A stretch of 64,000 nucleotides of DNA from Enterobacteriaceae endosymbiont of Donacia tomentosa. Lineage in GTDB: Bacteria; Pseudomonadota; Gammaproteobacteria; Enterobacterales; Enterobacteriaceae. Location: contig NZ_CP046216.1 of NCBI RefSeq assembly GCF_012571135.1, positions 2,312-66,311 on the forward strand, given 5' to 3'. Shown in pieces: positions 29,790-39,489 of the stretch. The notes below the pieces were generated by a model. It was given only the letters and a program-made list of their open reading frames with translations, did not search any database and had not been told where the DNA came from. Numbering within the stretch: the stretch's first letter is position 1; each line of letters begins with the position of its first letter. The position numbers and the translations under genes were made by a program.

Positions 29790-30614
29790 TTAGTAATTTT
29801 CACGTAAAATTTTATTAATTTCTACTTTACTTAAAGTTTTAGAATCTACTTTTTTTACAATTACAGCACAATATAAACTATATTTACCATTTTTTGAAGG
29901 TATAGTTCCAGGAACTACTACAGAATAACTAGGCACTACTCCATAATAAATTAATCCTGTTTCCCTATCATATATCTTAGTACTTTGTCCTATATATACT
30001 CCCATAGAAATAACAGAACCTTTTTTAATAATTACTCCTTCTACTATCTCTGATCTAGCACCTATAAAACAATTATTTTCTATAATTGTAGGATTAGATT
30101 GTATAGGTTCCAAAACTCCACCTATTCCTACTCCTCCAGAAATATGAACATTATTACCAATTTGTGCACAAGATCCAATTGTAGACCATGTGTCAATCAT
30201 TGTTCCTTTTCCTACAAATGCACCTATATTTACAAAAGAAGGCATTAAAACAGTATTTTGAGATATAAATGATCCATATCTTACAACAGTAGGAGGTAGA
30301 ATACGACAGTTCATTTTTTCAAAATCGTTTTTTGTAAAAGAATTAAATTTTAAAGGAATTTTATCATAGAAATTACTATATGATTCTTCTAATAAATAAT
30401 TTTTATTAATTTTAAAATATAATAGTATTGCTTTTTTTATCCATTGATGAGTAATCCAAACATTATTTATTTTTTCTGCTACTCTAATTTTACCTTTATC
30501 TAACATCTTAATAATTTGATTAATTATCTCTACAAATTCTTTTTTCTTTAAAAAAGAATGGTCTTTATCATATTCTACAAAATAATTTTTTATAATATTT
30601 TTTATATTATTCAT
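29790..30614 (-). CDS. dapD: Tetrahydrodipicolinate N-succinyltransferase DapD
   Basis: DapD uses succinyl-CoA to succinylate tetrahydrodipicolinate in the lysine and diaminopimelate pathway. The 274 residues match E. coli exactly in length. After an N-terminal helical domain comes the left-handed beta-helix of hexapeptide repeats (about residues 105-230), with [56 protein letters not shown] and [13 protein letters not shown]. dapA (51.4 kb) and dapB (57.8 kb) in the window supply its substrate. Confidence 0.97.
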   Translation of the reverse strand: MNNIKNIIKNYFVEYDKDHSFLKKKEFVEIINQIIKMLDKGKIRVAEKINNVWITHQWIKKAILLYFKINKNYLLEESYSNFYDKIPLKFNSFTKNDFEKMNCRILPPTVVRYGSFISQNTVLMPSFVNIGAFVGKGTMIDTWSTIGSCAQIGNNVHISGGVGIGGVLEPIQSNPTIIENNCFIGARSEIVEGVIIKKGSVISMGVYIGQSTKIYDRETGLIYYGVVPSYSVVVPGTIPSKNGKYSLYCAVIVKKVDSKTLSKVEINKILRENY

Positions 30615-30708
30615 GTAATTTTTTATTTATTATTTATTAAATTAAATATAATGAAGATAACATTAATTTTCATATTAAACAATTTTTAATAAAAAATAGT
30701 ACTAAATT

Positions 30709-32775
30709 TTATTTTTCACTCAATAATTTTAAAAGTACATTTTCGTTAATTATTTTAATATTTAATTTATTTGCTCTTAAGAGTTTAGAACTAGGCTTTT
30801 TACCCAAAATTAATATATCAGTATTTTTTTTAATATTATTATCTATGTTAGATCCTAAAAGTCTTAATTTTTTTATAAGTTCAAATCTTTTAATAAAGAA
30901 TAATTTTCCAGTAATAGTAACTCTTTTTCCATAAAAATAATTTTTCTCAATAAGAATTTTAGGATAAATAATATTTATTTCTTTTAATAAATTTTTTATT
31001 GTATCAACATTATTTTTATTATTAATATAATTTAATATATTTAATGATATTTTTGTCCCGATACCAGGTATGTTTGATAATTCTATTAAATTAGTATTAA
31101 GAAAATTATCTATTGTTTTAAAAAAATGAGACAAATTATAAGAAGATACTATGCCAACTTCAGGAATCCCCAAAGAAAATAAAAATCTATCAAATGTTAC
31201 TATTTTTTCCTCTTTTAAAGATTTTAATATTTTTTGAATTAATTTTTCCCCTAAAGTATCTATTTTTACTAAAGTAGTATAATTTATTTTAAATAAATCT
31301 AATAAATTTTTTACAAAATTTTTTTCTACTAATTTATCAATTAATTTATCACCAATATAATTAATATTAATTGCATTTCTAGATATAAAATGTTTTAAAT
31401 ATCCTTTTAATTGATCTTTACAAAAAAAACCTACTGAACAATATAAAATATTATTCTTGTTTTTTTTAAGTAAATTATTGCAACTAGGACATTTCTTTGG
31501 AAGAATAACATCTTCTACTTTATTAAAAAATCTTTTTTCTATCACTACATTAATTATTTTAGGTATAACATCACCACAACGTTGTACGATTATCATATCT
31601 CCTATTTTTAGATTTAGTTTTTTTATTTCATTTGTGTTATATAATGTTGCATAATTAATATTATTTCCTGAAATATTCACAGTATTAAATTTAGCTATAG
31701 GGGTTACAATACCAGTACGTCCTATTTGAAAAATAACTTTTTGTAAAAATGTTATCTTTTCTTGTGAAGGAAATTTATACGCAATAGCCCATTTAGGTGC
31801 ATGAGCTGTACAACCCAAAATATTTTGTATTTTTATACTATCTATTTTAATAACAATCCCATCAATAACATATGGTAAAAAATTTCTATTTTTTTGAAAA
31901 TAATTATAAAAATTTTGAATTTTACTAAAAGAAAAATAAATTTTGGAATAATTAGATACTGGTAGTCCATAAGATTTTAATCTTTGTAATATTTTATTTT
32001 GACTAAAAATATTTAATTTTTTACTAAAACCAATACCATAACTAAAAAAACTTAATAATTTTATTGTTTTATTGTTTATATTATTATTTAGTCTCAAAAG
32101 CCCCACTGCAGCACTACGAGTATTACAAAATTTTTTATTAATTGAAAATTGTAATTTATTTAAAACACTAAAATTTTTTTTAGTTATAAATATTTCACCT
32201 CTTACTTCTAGTAAGAATGGAAAATTAGTACCCTTTAATTTATGTGGAATCTCTTTAATTTTTAATATGTTATGTGTAACATTATCGCCGGTAATACCAT
32301 TACCTCTAGTCGCACCTCTTATCAACAAACCATTTTTATATAGTAAACTAATTGCTATTCCATCAAATTTTAATTCACAACAAAAATTTTGTTTATTAAA
32401 TTTTATTTTTAAAGGATATAAAAAATTTTTAAGTAAACTTTTTTTGTCAAAAACATTATTTAATGATAGCATGGGAATTTTGTGATTTATTTTTTTAAAA
32501 TTAATTAATGTTTTTTCTCCTACTATTTGAGTAGGAGATTTTTTATTTCTTAAATAAGGAAATAAACTTTCTATTTTTTTTAATTTTAATAATAATTTAT
32601 CGTATTGATAATCAGGAATATCTTGGTTATTTAACACATAATATTTATAATTATAATTAATAATTCTTTTACGTAATTTTTTTACTCTTTTTTGAAAATA
32701 TAAAACTATACAAATTTTTTTCAAAATCTTTATTAATTTAACTATTTTAATTTTTTCTTTTCCATATAGTACCAT
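30709..32775 (-). CDS. ligA: NAD-dependent DNA ligase
   Basis: LigA seals nicks in replication using NAD. Domains in order are Ia, the adenylation domain with the lysine motif ELKFDG (near residue 135) and TRGNGITGDNVT, the OB fold, a four-cysteine zinc finger CPSC...C...C (about 430-455), helix-hairpin-helix repeats including IPGIGTKIS, and a C-terminal BRCT domain. The only ATG in range (32775) overlaps cysS by 29 bp and adds a basic leader compared with E. coli. A TTG at 32724 would give a near-E. coli length. Some residues differ in the FANPRNAAAG-type loop (FCNTRSAAVG here). I judge it functional, with the start uncertain. Confidence 0.94.
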   Translation of the reverse strand: MVLYGKEKIKIVKLIKILKKICIVLYFQKRVKKLRKRIINYNYKYYVLNNQDIPDYQYDKLLLKLKKIESLFPYLRNKKSPTQIVGEKTLINFKKINHKIPMLSLNNVFDKKSLLKNFLYPLKIKFNKQNFCCELKFDGIAISLLYKNGLLIRGATRGNGITGDNVTHNILKIKEIPHKLKGTNFPFLLEVRGEIFITKKNFSVLNKLQFSINKKFCNTRSAAVGLLRLNNNINNKTIKLLSFFSYGIGFSKKLNIFSQNKILQRLKSYGLPVSNYSKIYFSFSKIQNFYNYFQKNRNFLPYVIDGIVIKIDSIKIQNILGCTAHAPKWAIAYKFPSQEKITFLQKVIFQIGRTGIVTPIAKFNTVNISGNNINYATLYNTNEIKKLNLKIGDMIIVQRCGDVIPKIINVVIEKRFFNKVEDVILPKKCPSCNNLLKKNKNNILYCSVGFFCKDQLKGYLKHFISRNAININYIGDKLIDKLVEKNFVKNLLDLFKINYTTLVKIDTLGEKLIQKILKSLKEEKIVTFDRFLFSLGIPEVGIVSSYNLSHFFKTIDNFLNTNLIELSNIPGIGTKISLNILNYINNKNNVDTIKNLLKEINIIYPKILIEKNYFYGKRVTITGKLFFIKRFELIKKLRLLGSNIDNNIKKNTDILILGKKPSSKLLRANKLNIKIINENVLLKLLSEK

Positions 32776-34153
32776 TTTTTCTATCTTCTAAAATAATATT
32801 TTTATTATTTAATATATTACGAATTAGATCGGCTTCATACCATAATTTGTTCTTTCGAGCAATATTACGTTTTTTAATTAATTTATCTATTTCTAATTCA
32901 TTATATTGATTATAAAATTTACCATAATCTTTAAAATAATTTTTAGGGTTAAAATATAAAATACCAATAATATTCCCTAGTTTTTTTAATTTTAGTATTA
33001 GATGATTGACAATTAAATATTTTTTTTGATGGTAAGCTATATTAATATTATGAGATATTTTAAATAAAATATTATATGCTTTTGGTGTATTAAAATCATC
33101 ATCCATCGCTTCATAGAATTTTTTCTCTAGTGAGAAAAAATTATTTTGTATAGTTGTATTTAAATAATTATTGTTCCAATAAGACATAGAAGTATATAAT
33201 TTTTGTATAGCTAATTGTGCTTGTTTTAATTTATTTTCACTATAAACAATAGGGCTACGATAATGAGTTGCTGTAAAAAAATATCTAATAATTTCCTTAT
33301 TATATTTTGTTAATAAATTTCTTAATTTAATAGTATTATCCAAAGACTTAGACATTTTTTTGTTATTGATATTTATTAGCCCTGTATGGACCCAATAATT
33401 AACAGAAAAAGACTTATTAGCGCAATAAGACTGTGCAATTTCATTTTCATGATGAGGAAAAATCAAGTCACTTCCGCCTCCATGTATATCAAAAAAATTT
33501 CCTAAATATTTATTACTAATAGCAGAGCATTCTATATGCCATCCTGGACGACCATATCCCCAAGGGGATATCCAACCTATAGTTTTTTTATTCACTAATT
33601 TCCATAAAATAAAATCTTTACAATTTTTCTTGAAACTAATATTTTTGATTCTTTTTCCTAATTGTAAAAAATCTATTTTTTGTTTAGATAATATTCCATA
33701 ATTTAAATATTTTTTAATTGAAAACATAATATCACCATTTTTAGCAATATATGCATTTTTATTATCTAACAAAGTTTTAATCATACTTATTATATCATTT
33801 ATATGATCTGTTACTTTAGGTTCAACATTAGGTGGTAGTATATTTAAATTATAAAAATCTTTGGAAATTTCTTTAATTATTTTTTTTGTGATATCATTTA
33901 TATTTATATCCCTTTTATGAGCTATTTGTATTATTTTATCATTAATATCAGTAATATTTCTTATATATTGCACATTATAACCTAAAAATTTTAAATATCT
34001 TATTATTATATCAAATATAATAAATGTTCTTCCATGTCCAATATGACACATTTTGTATGGAGTTATCCCACATACATAAATTTTAACTTGCTTTTTATTT
34101 ATGGGGGAAAATATTTCTTTACTTTTACTTAAAGTATTAAAAATTTTTAACAT
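32747..34153 (-). CDS. cysS: Cysteinyl-tRNA synthetase
   Basis: CysS charges tRNA-Cys. The class I signature is CHIGHGRT (about residue 35), the second signature KKMSKS (about 265), and zinc-site residues are at VCGITPY, GWHIECSA and PHHENEIAQS. The C-terminal anticodon-binding region ends in DRKNGTIWKRK. The ATG at 34153 gives MLKIFNTL, exactly the E. coli start, and has GGAAA 5 nt upstream; an ATG four codons earlier is less likely. The protein has 468 residues (E. coli 461). ligA follows with overlapping or nearly overlapping ends. Confidence 0.97.
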   Translation of the reverse strand: MLKIFNTLSKSKEIFSPINKKQVKIYVCGITPYKMCHIGHGRTFIIFDIIIRYLKFLGYNVQYIRNITDINDKIIQIAHKRDININDITKKIIKEISKDFYNLNILPPNVEPKVTDHINDIISMIKTLLDNKNAYIAKNGDIMFSIKKYLNYGILSKQKIDFLQLGKRIKNISFKKNCKDFILWKLVNKKTIGWISPWGYGRPGWHIECSAISNKYLGNFFDIHGGGSDLIFPHHENEIAQSYCANKSFSVNYWVHTGLININNKKMSKSLDNTIKLRNLLTKYNKEIIRYFFTATHYRSPIVYSENKLKQAQLAIQKLYTSMSYWNNNYLNTTIQNNFFSLEKKFYEAMDDDFNTPKAYNILFKISHNINIAYHQKKYLIVNHLILKLKKLGNIIGILYFNPKNYFKDYGKFYNQYNELEIDKLIKKRNIARKNKLWYEADLIRNILNNKNIILEDRKNGTIWKRKN

Positions 34154-34158
34154 ATATA

Positions 34159-34163
34159 TTTCC
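34159..34163 (-). promoter_or_regulatory. Ribosome site choosing the cysS start
   Basis: On the minus strand, GGAAA lies 5 nt before the ATG at 34153 and would be inside the coding sequence if the ATG at 34165 were used. This supports the downstream start. Confidence 0.5.
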
Positions 34164-34306
34164 ATAATAAATAACTTTACATATAAATTTTTTTATATAT
34201 TATTAATAATTTTTTTACATAATATATTTATTCTTTTAAACTAAATTTTTATCTATATAAAATATGTATTAAATAAAATCATTATTAATGATATTAAATA
34301 GATATC

Positions 34307-35716
34307 TTAAATATTTCTATTATCATAATAATTAGCATAATTATCAAAACGTGCAATCTGATTGTTAAACGTTAATTTTATAGTACCAATAGGTCCATTT
34401 CGTTGTTTTCCTATAATAATTTCAGCTATACCATGTAAATTAGTATGTTCATTATATATTTCATCCCTATAAATAAACATAATAAGATCCGCATCTTGTT
34501 CTATAGAACCCGACTCTCGTAAATCAGAATTCATTGGACGTTTATCAGATCTCTGTTCTAAAGATCTGTTTAATTGAGATAAAGCTACAACAGGAACATG
34601 TAATTCCTTTGCTAAAGCTTTTAAAGAACGTGAAATTTCAGATATTTCTAATGTTCTATTGAAAGATAAAGAGGGCACACGCATTAATTGTAAATAATCT
34701 ATCATTATTAAACTTAACCCATCATTTTCTCTAAAAATTCTACGAGAACGCAACCTAATTTCAGTCGGAGTTAATTCAGAAGAGTCATCAATATATATAT
34801 TTTTTTTTTTTAATAACATACTCATAGTAGTAGATATTTTTTTCCAATCATCATCAGTTAATCGGCCAGTTCTAATTCTATTTTGATGTACTCTAGAAAG
34901 AGATGCTAACATACGCATCATAATTTGTTCACATGGCATTTCTAAACTAAATATTAATACAGGCTTATCTTGTGATAAGGCTGTATTTTCACAAATATTC
35001 ATAGCGAAAGTAGTTTTACCCATAGCAGGTCTAGCAGCAATTATAATTAAATCTGATTTTTGCAAACCTGCTGTTTTTTTATTTAGTTCATGATATCCAG
35101 TATCTATACCAGTAATTCCATTTTTAGGTGTATTATAAAATGATTCTATTTTGGAAATAGTCATTTCTAAAATTTCATCTAAACTTTTTGGTTTAGTATC
35201 TTTATTTAATCTTTTTTCTGCTATTTGAAAAATACGGGATTCAGCTAAATTTAAAAGTTCTTCACTATTTCTGCCATTAGGATAATAACCAGCTTCTGCT
35301 ATTTCATGTGCAGATGATATCATTTCCCTGATAATTGCTCGTTCTCGTACAATATCAACATAAGCAGAAATATTAGATATACTTGGAATGTTTTTTGATA
35401 ATTCAGCTAAGTAGGCAAATCCTCCTACTTTATTTAATTTTTTTTTATTTTCTAAAGATTCCGAAAGTGTAATTAAATCAATTGGTTTCCCTAATTCTAT
35501 TAAAAAATTCATTTCATTAAAAATGATTTTATGTGATACGATAAAAAAATCATCTACTATTATTTTTTCGATAACATTATCCCAACGATCATTATCTAAC
35601 ATTAAACCTCCTAATATAGATTGTTCTGCTTCCAGAGAATGAGGAGGTATTTTTATTTTTTCAATTTGTAAATCTTTTTTTAATTTAAATTGTTTCATTA
35701 AATTGTTTATTACCAT
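34307..35716 (-). CDS. dnaB: Replicative DNA helicase DnaB
   Basis: DnaB is the hexameric 5'-3' helicase at the replication fork. The 469 residues match E. coli (471). The N-terminal domain has PPHSLEAEQSILGGLMLDNDRWD. The RecA-like domain has Walker A IIAARPAMGKTTFAMN (about residues 226-241), FSLEMPCEQIMMRMLAS, Walker B LSLIMIDYLQLM (about 335), VALSQLNRSLEQRSDKRPMNSDLRESGSIEQDAD and IIGKQRNGP. A 12-T run at 34800-34811 encodes a Lys-rich linker. dusA is next upstream, as in the dusA-dnaB region of E. coli. Confidence 0.98.
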   Translation of the reverse strand: MVINNLMKQFKLKKDLQIEKIKIPPHSLEAEQSILGGLMLDNDRWDNVIEKIIVDDFFIVSHKIIFNEMNFLIELGKPIDLITLSESLENKKKLNKVGGFAYLAELSKNIPSISNISAYVDIVRERAIIREMISSAHEIAEAGYYPNGRNSEELLNLAESRIFQIAEKRLNKDTKPKSLDEILEMTISKIESFYNTPKNGITGIDTGYHELNKKTAGLQKSDLIIIAARPAMGKTTFAMNICENTALSQDKPVLIFSLEMPCEQIMMRMLASLSRVHQNRIRTGRLTDDDWKKISTTMSMLLKKKNIYIDDSSELTPTEIRLRSRRIFRENDGLSLIMIDYLQLMRVPSLSFNRTLEISEISRSLKALAKELHVPVVALSQLNRSLEQRSDKRPMNSDLRESGSIEQDADLIMFIYRDEIYNEHTNLHGIAEIIIGKQRNGPIGTIKLTFNNQIARFDNYANYYDNRNI

Positions 35717-35763
35717 AGATAAATATAAGTTTTATTTTTTAAATAATATGTTAACAAAAAATA

Positions 35764-36750
35764 TTATTTAATTTTTATGTAAGATAATGCTTTATTTAAT
35801 ACTTCAAGACTATTGAGATTTAAATAATTATTTTTATTAGAAATAAATTTTTTAAAATTATTTGACCCATTCATACCATGAAAAAAATTTAATATAGGAG
35901 CAGTGATAATTTTTAATGGAATGCCCTTATTTAATTCCTTTTTTATATAAGGAAATATAGATTTTACTATTATTATAGGATTTTGTACAACAGATTTATT
36001 TTTAAATAAAAATTGATCTATTTTTATTAAGAATCTAGGATTTTTAAAAATTTGACGTCCCAACATGACTCCATCAACATATTTTAAATGATTTTTTATA
36101 TCTGATAAGGTTTTAATCCCACCATTAATTGATATTTTTATATTAGGAAATTCTTTTTTTATTTTGTATACGAGATTATAATCTAATTTGGGAATAATAA
36201 GATTATTTTTAACATTTATATTAGGAGCAAGTAACGCTTTTCTTGCATGAATAATGAATCGCTTACAACCACTATCTGATAATAAATTAATCAAATTATA
36301 TAAAAATATATCATTATTATTATGATCAGTTCCAGTACGCATTTTAACTGTAATAGGAATTGTTACACTGTCACTCATTGCTTTAATACAATCCGATACA
36401 ATCAAAGGTTGATTCATTAAATAAGCTCCAAAATGACCTTTTTGTGATTTTAAAGAAGGACAACCTAAATTAAAATTTATTTCTTTATAACCTATTTTTT
36501 CTGCTTGTTTAGCACATGAAGATAATAATTTGGGTTCATTTCCTGCTAATTGTAATACAACATTTTTAACATTATTATTTTTTAATAAAATATTTTTATT
36601 ATTTTTAATTACATTTGAGTGAATCATTTCAGTATATAATAAAGCTTTTTTAGTTAGTTTTCTGTAAAAATATCTACAATATCTATTTGTTTTTTTTAAC
36701 ATAGGAGCAACTTCAAATCTAAAATATGGAATATTATCATCTTTTTTCAT
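35764..36750 (-). CDS. dusA: tRNA-dihydrouridine synthase A
   Basis: DusA is a flavoenzyme reducing U20 and U20a in the D-loop of tRNAs. The 328-residue protein has the TIM-barrel motifs of the family: VAPMLKKTNRYCRYF at the start, LLYTEMIHS, VVLQLAGNEP, INFNLGCPS with the catalytic cysteine (about residue 105), TVKMRTGTD, FIIHARKALL, SINGGIKTLSD and VDGVMLGRQIFKNP. It fits DusA rather than DusB or DusC through IHARKA and GVMLGR. It precedes dnaB in the minus-strand run. Confidence 0.93.
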   Translation of the reverse strand: MKKDDNIPYFRFEVAPMLKKTNRYCRYFYRKLTKKALLYTEMIHSNVIKNNKNILLKNNNVKNVVLQLAGNEPKLLSSCAKQAEKIGYKEINFNLGCPSLKSQKGHFGAYLMNQPLIVSDCIKAMSDSVTIPITVKMRTGTDHNNNDIFLYNLINLLSDSGCKRFIIHARKALLAPNINVKNNLIIPKLDYNLVYKIKKEFPNIKISINGGIKTLSDIKNHLKYVDGVMLGRQIFKNPRFLIKIDQFLFKNKSVVQNPIIIVKSIFPYIKKELNKGIPLKIITAPILNFFHGMNGSNNFKKFISNKNNYLNLNSLEVLNKALSYIKIK

Positions 36751-36827
36751 ATTAGTTTAATAAATAAATTTTTATAAGAAAAATAATAATAAAATATTAT
36801 GTATTTAGTTTTTTTTATAAAAAAATT

Positions 36828-38174
36828 TTAAATATAAGGATTTTTATTTTCTTGAAATTTTAAAATTATAGATGTACCAAAATATTGTAATTTATTATGA
36901 AAAAAATTTAATAAATAACGTTTATAATTATTATTTAATTTAGTTACCTGATTACCATGTATTTTTAATGTTAAAGGATATTTTTTAGTAGGATGTATAT
37001 ATTTTAATTTTATTTTTTTACCCTTACACATAGGGGGTGATAAATTATCTATAGCCAGATGTAAAATTTTCATTAATTTAGATGTATTAAAAATTTGATT
37101 AGAAATATTATATATTTTATATACTATTTTAAAAATATTGTTTATATTTTTATTCAATTTAGCTGATATAGAAATAATTGGTAAAAAATAAAATTTTTGT
37201 CTAATTAATTTTTTAATATTTTCTACTTCCCTAAATGTTATTAAATCTGTTTTATTTATTAAAATAATAATAGCTTTTCTTTGGGCAAGAATATATCTAA
37301 TAATAGATAATTCTTGACGACAAAAAATTTTTTTTTCACCATTTATCATAAATAAAACTATATTAGATTGTTTTATAGATTGGAAAGTTTTTATAATAGA
37401 AAATTTTTCTATTTTATCATTAATTTTTTTTTTTCTTATACCTGCTGTGTCAATTAAAATAATATTTTTTTTGAAACCAGAACATTTATTCAAAGAAATT
37501 ATAATATTATCCCTTGTTGTACCAGGAGTATGATTGGTAATTACTCTTTCTTCATTAAGAATATTATTAACTAAAGTGGATTTACCGACATTAGGCATTC
37601 CTATTATAGCTAATTTTATATCTTTATTATAAAAAATTGTATTTTGTTTTTTTATATTATTATATCTTTTTTTTTGATAAAAATTTTTTATATAAGGTAA
37701 TAATATTTTACGTAATTTTAAAATATCTTTTTTATTTAAAATATTAATTAAATAAACTTGAAAACCTATAGAATAAAATTCAATATCTAAAAAATTTTTA
37801 TTTTTTTTATTTATTAAAATTAATGCTTGTTTATTATGAACTCTTATAATATTAATTATTTTATAATCAATAGATGTAATTTTATCTCCTTTTATAATTA
37901 ATAAAATTAAATTTGATTCCTTTATTACATATAATATTTGTTTTTTTATAAAAGGATTTTTTTTAGAAAATTTATTATGATAATTATAACTACCTGTATC
38001 AACACAAATAAATTTATAATTTTTTATTAAAGCATCACCATACTTTCTATCTATAGTAAATCCAGAAATATTATTTACTATAGCATCATTTGTTTTAGTT
38101 AATGCATTATATAAAGAAGATTTTCCTACATTAGCATCTCCTAATATAGTTATAATAGGATTATCTAAATCCAT
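36828..38174 (-). CDS. der: Ribosome biogenesis GTPase Der (EngA)
   Basis: Der has two tandem GTPase domains and a KH-like domain and is needed for 50S subunit maturation. From the chosen ATG (38174, 448 residues) domain 1 has P-loop GDANVGKSS (12-20), TIDRKYG, DTGS and NKKN (122-125) where the family has NKxD. Domain 2 is normal, with IGMPNVGKST, PGTTRD, DTAGIRKK and NKTD. The C-terminal KH domain includes PPMCKGKKIKLKY and IHGNQV and ends in NKNPYI without the basic tail of E. coli. An AAAGAG site precedes 38174; an earlier ATG (38219) would overlap bamB by 32 bp. bamB-der is the E. coli order. Confidence 0.95.
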   Translation of the reverse strand: MDLDNPIITILGDANVGKSSLYNALTKTNDAIVNNISGFTIDRKYGDALIKNYKFICVDTGSYNYHNKFSKKNPFIKKQILYVIKESNLILLIIKGDKITSIDYKIINIIRVHNKQALILINKKNKNFLDIEFYSIGFQVYLINILNKKDILKLRKILLPYIKNFYQKKRYNNIKKQNTIFYNKDIKLAIIGMPNVGKSTLVNNILNEERVITNHTPGTTRDNIIISLNKCSGFKKNIILIDTAGIRKKKINDKIEKFSIIKTFQSIKQSNIVLFMINGEKKIFCRQELSIIRYILAQRKAIIILINKTDLITFREVENIKKLIRQKFYFLPIISISAKLNKNINNIFKIVYKIYNISNQIFNTSKLMKILHLAIDNLSPPMCKGKKIKLKYIHPTKKYPLTLKIHGNQVTKLNNNYKRYLLNFFHNKLQYFGTSIILKFQENKNPYI

Positions 38175-38187
38175 TTTTATCTCTTTA

Positions 38188-39366
38188 TTATTTAATTGTA
38201 AGTACGTATATTTTACCATATATATTTTGTATAACTATCATATTTTTTATTAATAAAAGTTTATGTATATTTTTTTTACTAATTCTTTGTTTTCCAATAA
38301 ATTTTCCTGTTTTAGCATTTATCCAGTAAATAAATCCTTTATTATCTGTAAAATAAATTTTTGCCTTATAAAATAATAAATTATTAATATCATATTTTTT
38401 AAATTCTTTTTGTATCCAAATGATATTTCCATTTTTTGTGTTTAATGTATAAATATTGTTGTCTGTATCTATTAAATAGATAATATTATTATTAATAATA
38501 AAATTTTTATGTGTGAAATATATTTTTTCCCAAATTATATTTCCATTACTTAAATCTATAGCAACAAAACTACCATTATAAGAAGACGCATAAACAATTC
38601 CATTATATATTAATGGTTGTATATCAATATCATTTATTTGCAAAAAATCTGATTTAGAATTAAATTTTGTTAAATTTGTTTCCCAAACTAACATCCCATT
38701 ATTTATTATTCGTGAACTAACAATACCATTGTTACCTCCAAGAATAACATTATTAAAAAAAATTACTGGTGAAGAAGATCCTCTAAAATTTAATTTATTT
38801 GTAATACCTAAATTAATTGTCCATAAAATTTTACCATTGTATTTATTTAATGCTTGTAAAATATCATTCATATTATAAATTAATAATATGTTATTTTTTA
38901 TAATAGGTTTTGATAAAATTTCTCCAAAAACATTTTTTTCCCATATCTTATTACCATTTTTAATATTTAAAGCAAAAACTATACCTTTTTCACTACTTAA
39001 ATATAAATAATTATCAGAAATTACAGGTCCACTAAAAAGATATTTAGAATCACAGTGAAAAAAACAAAATTTTTTTATAAGATTAATATTCCAAATTATT
39101 TCTCCTGTATATATATCAATACAATAAACAGAACCCCATGTATCTGTTACATATAACAATCCTTTTTTATAAGCTGGTTCTAATTGTGTAAAAATATATT
39201 TCCCATGTCCTATCTTTTTTGTCCAAAGTAACTCTAAGTCTATTTTACTTTTTTTTTTTTCTTTAAAAAAAAAGTTATTTGATAAATACCAATTATTAAA
39301 AACATCTGCTTTTACGAAAAAAGGAAAAAAGATAAATATTAAAATTATATATTTTTGTATTTTCAT
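38188..39366 (-). CDS. bamB: Outer-membrane assembly protein BamB, non-lipidated form
   Basis: BamB is a beta-propeller of the BAM complex that helps insert outer-membrane proteins. The 392 residues match E. coli, with repeated propeller blades such as GSVYCIDIYTGEIIWNINL, GIVFALNIKNGNKIWEKNVFGE, LQALNKYNGKILWTINL and IDLSNGNIIWEK. An N-terminal signal sequence is clear (KYIILIFIFFPFFVKA). At position 20, where E. coli has the lipobox cysteine, this protein has alanine (FVKAD), and no other cysteine is nearby. It would then be cleaved by signal peptidase I and stay soluble in the periplasm. The gene lies between hisS and der, as in E. coli. Confidence 0.93.
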   Translation of the reverse strand: MKIQKYIILIFIFFPFFVKADVFNNWYLSNNFFFKEKKKSKIDLELLWTKKIGHGKYIFTQLEPAYKKGLLYVTDTWGSVYCIDIYTGEIIWNINLIKKFCFFHCDSKYLFSGPVISDNYLYLSSEKGIVFALNIKNGNKIWEKNVFGEILSKPIIKNNILLIYNMNDILQALNKYNGKILWTINLGITNKLNFRGSSSPVIFFNNVILGGNNGIVSSRIINNGMLVWETNLTKFNSKSDFLQINDIDIQPLIYNGIVYASSYNGSFVAIDLSNGNIIWEKIYFTHKNFIINNNIIYLIDTDNNIYTLNTKNGNIIWIQKEFKKYDINNLLFYKAKIYFTDNKGFIYWINAKTGKFIGKQRISKKNIHKLLLIKNMIVIQNIYGKIYVLTIK

Positions 39367-39489
39367 ATTTTTCTCTTTATTTTAAAAAATATACTGGTTT
39401 TAAGTAATAATATTATTATTTTTTTACGTTAAAATTCCATAATAAAAAATTAATTTTTTATTAAAAATAATAATAGGAAATAAATATTT

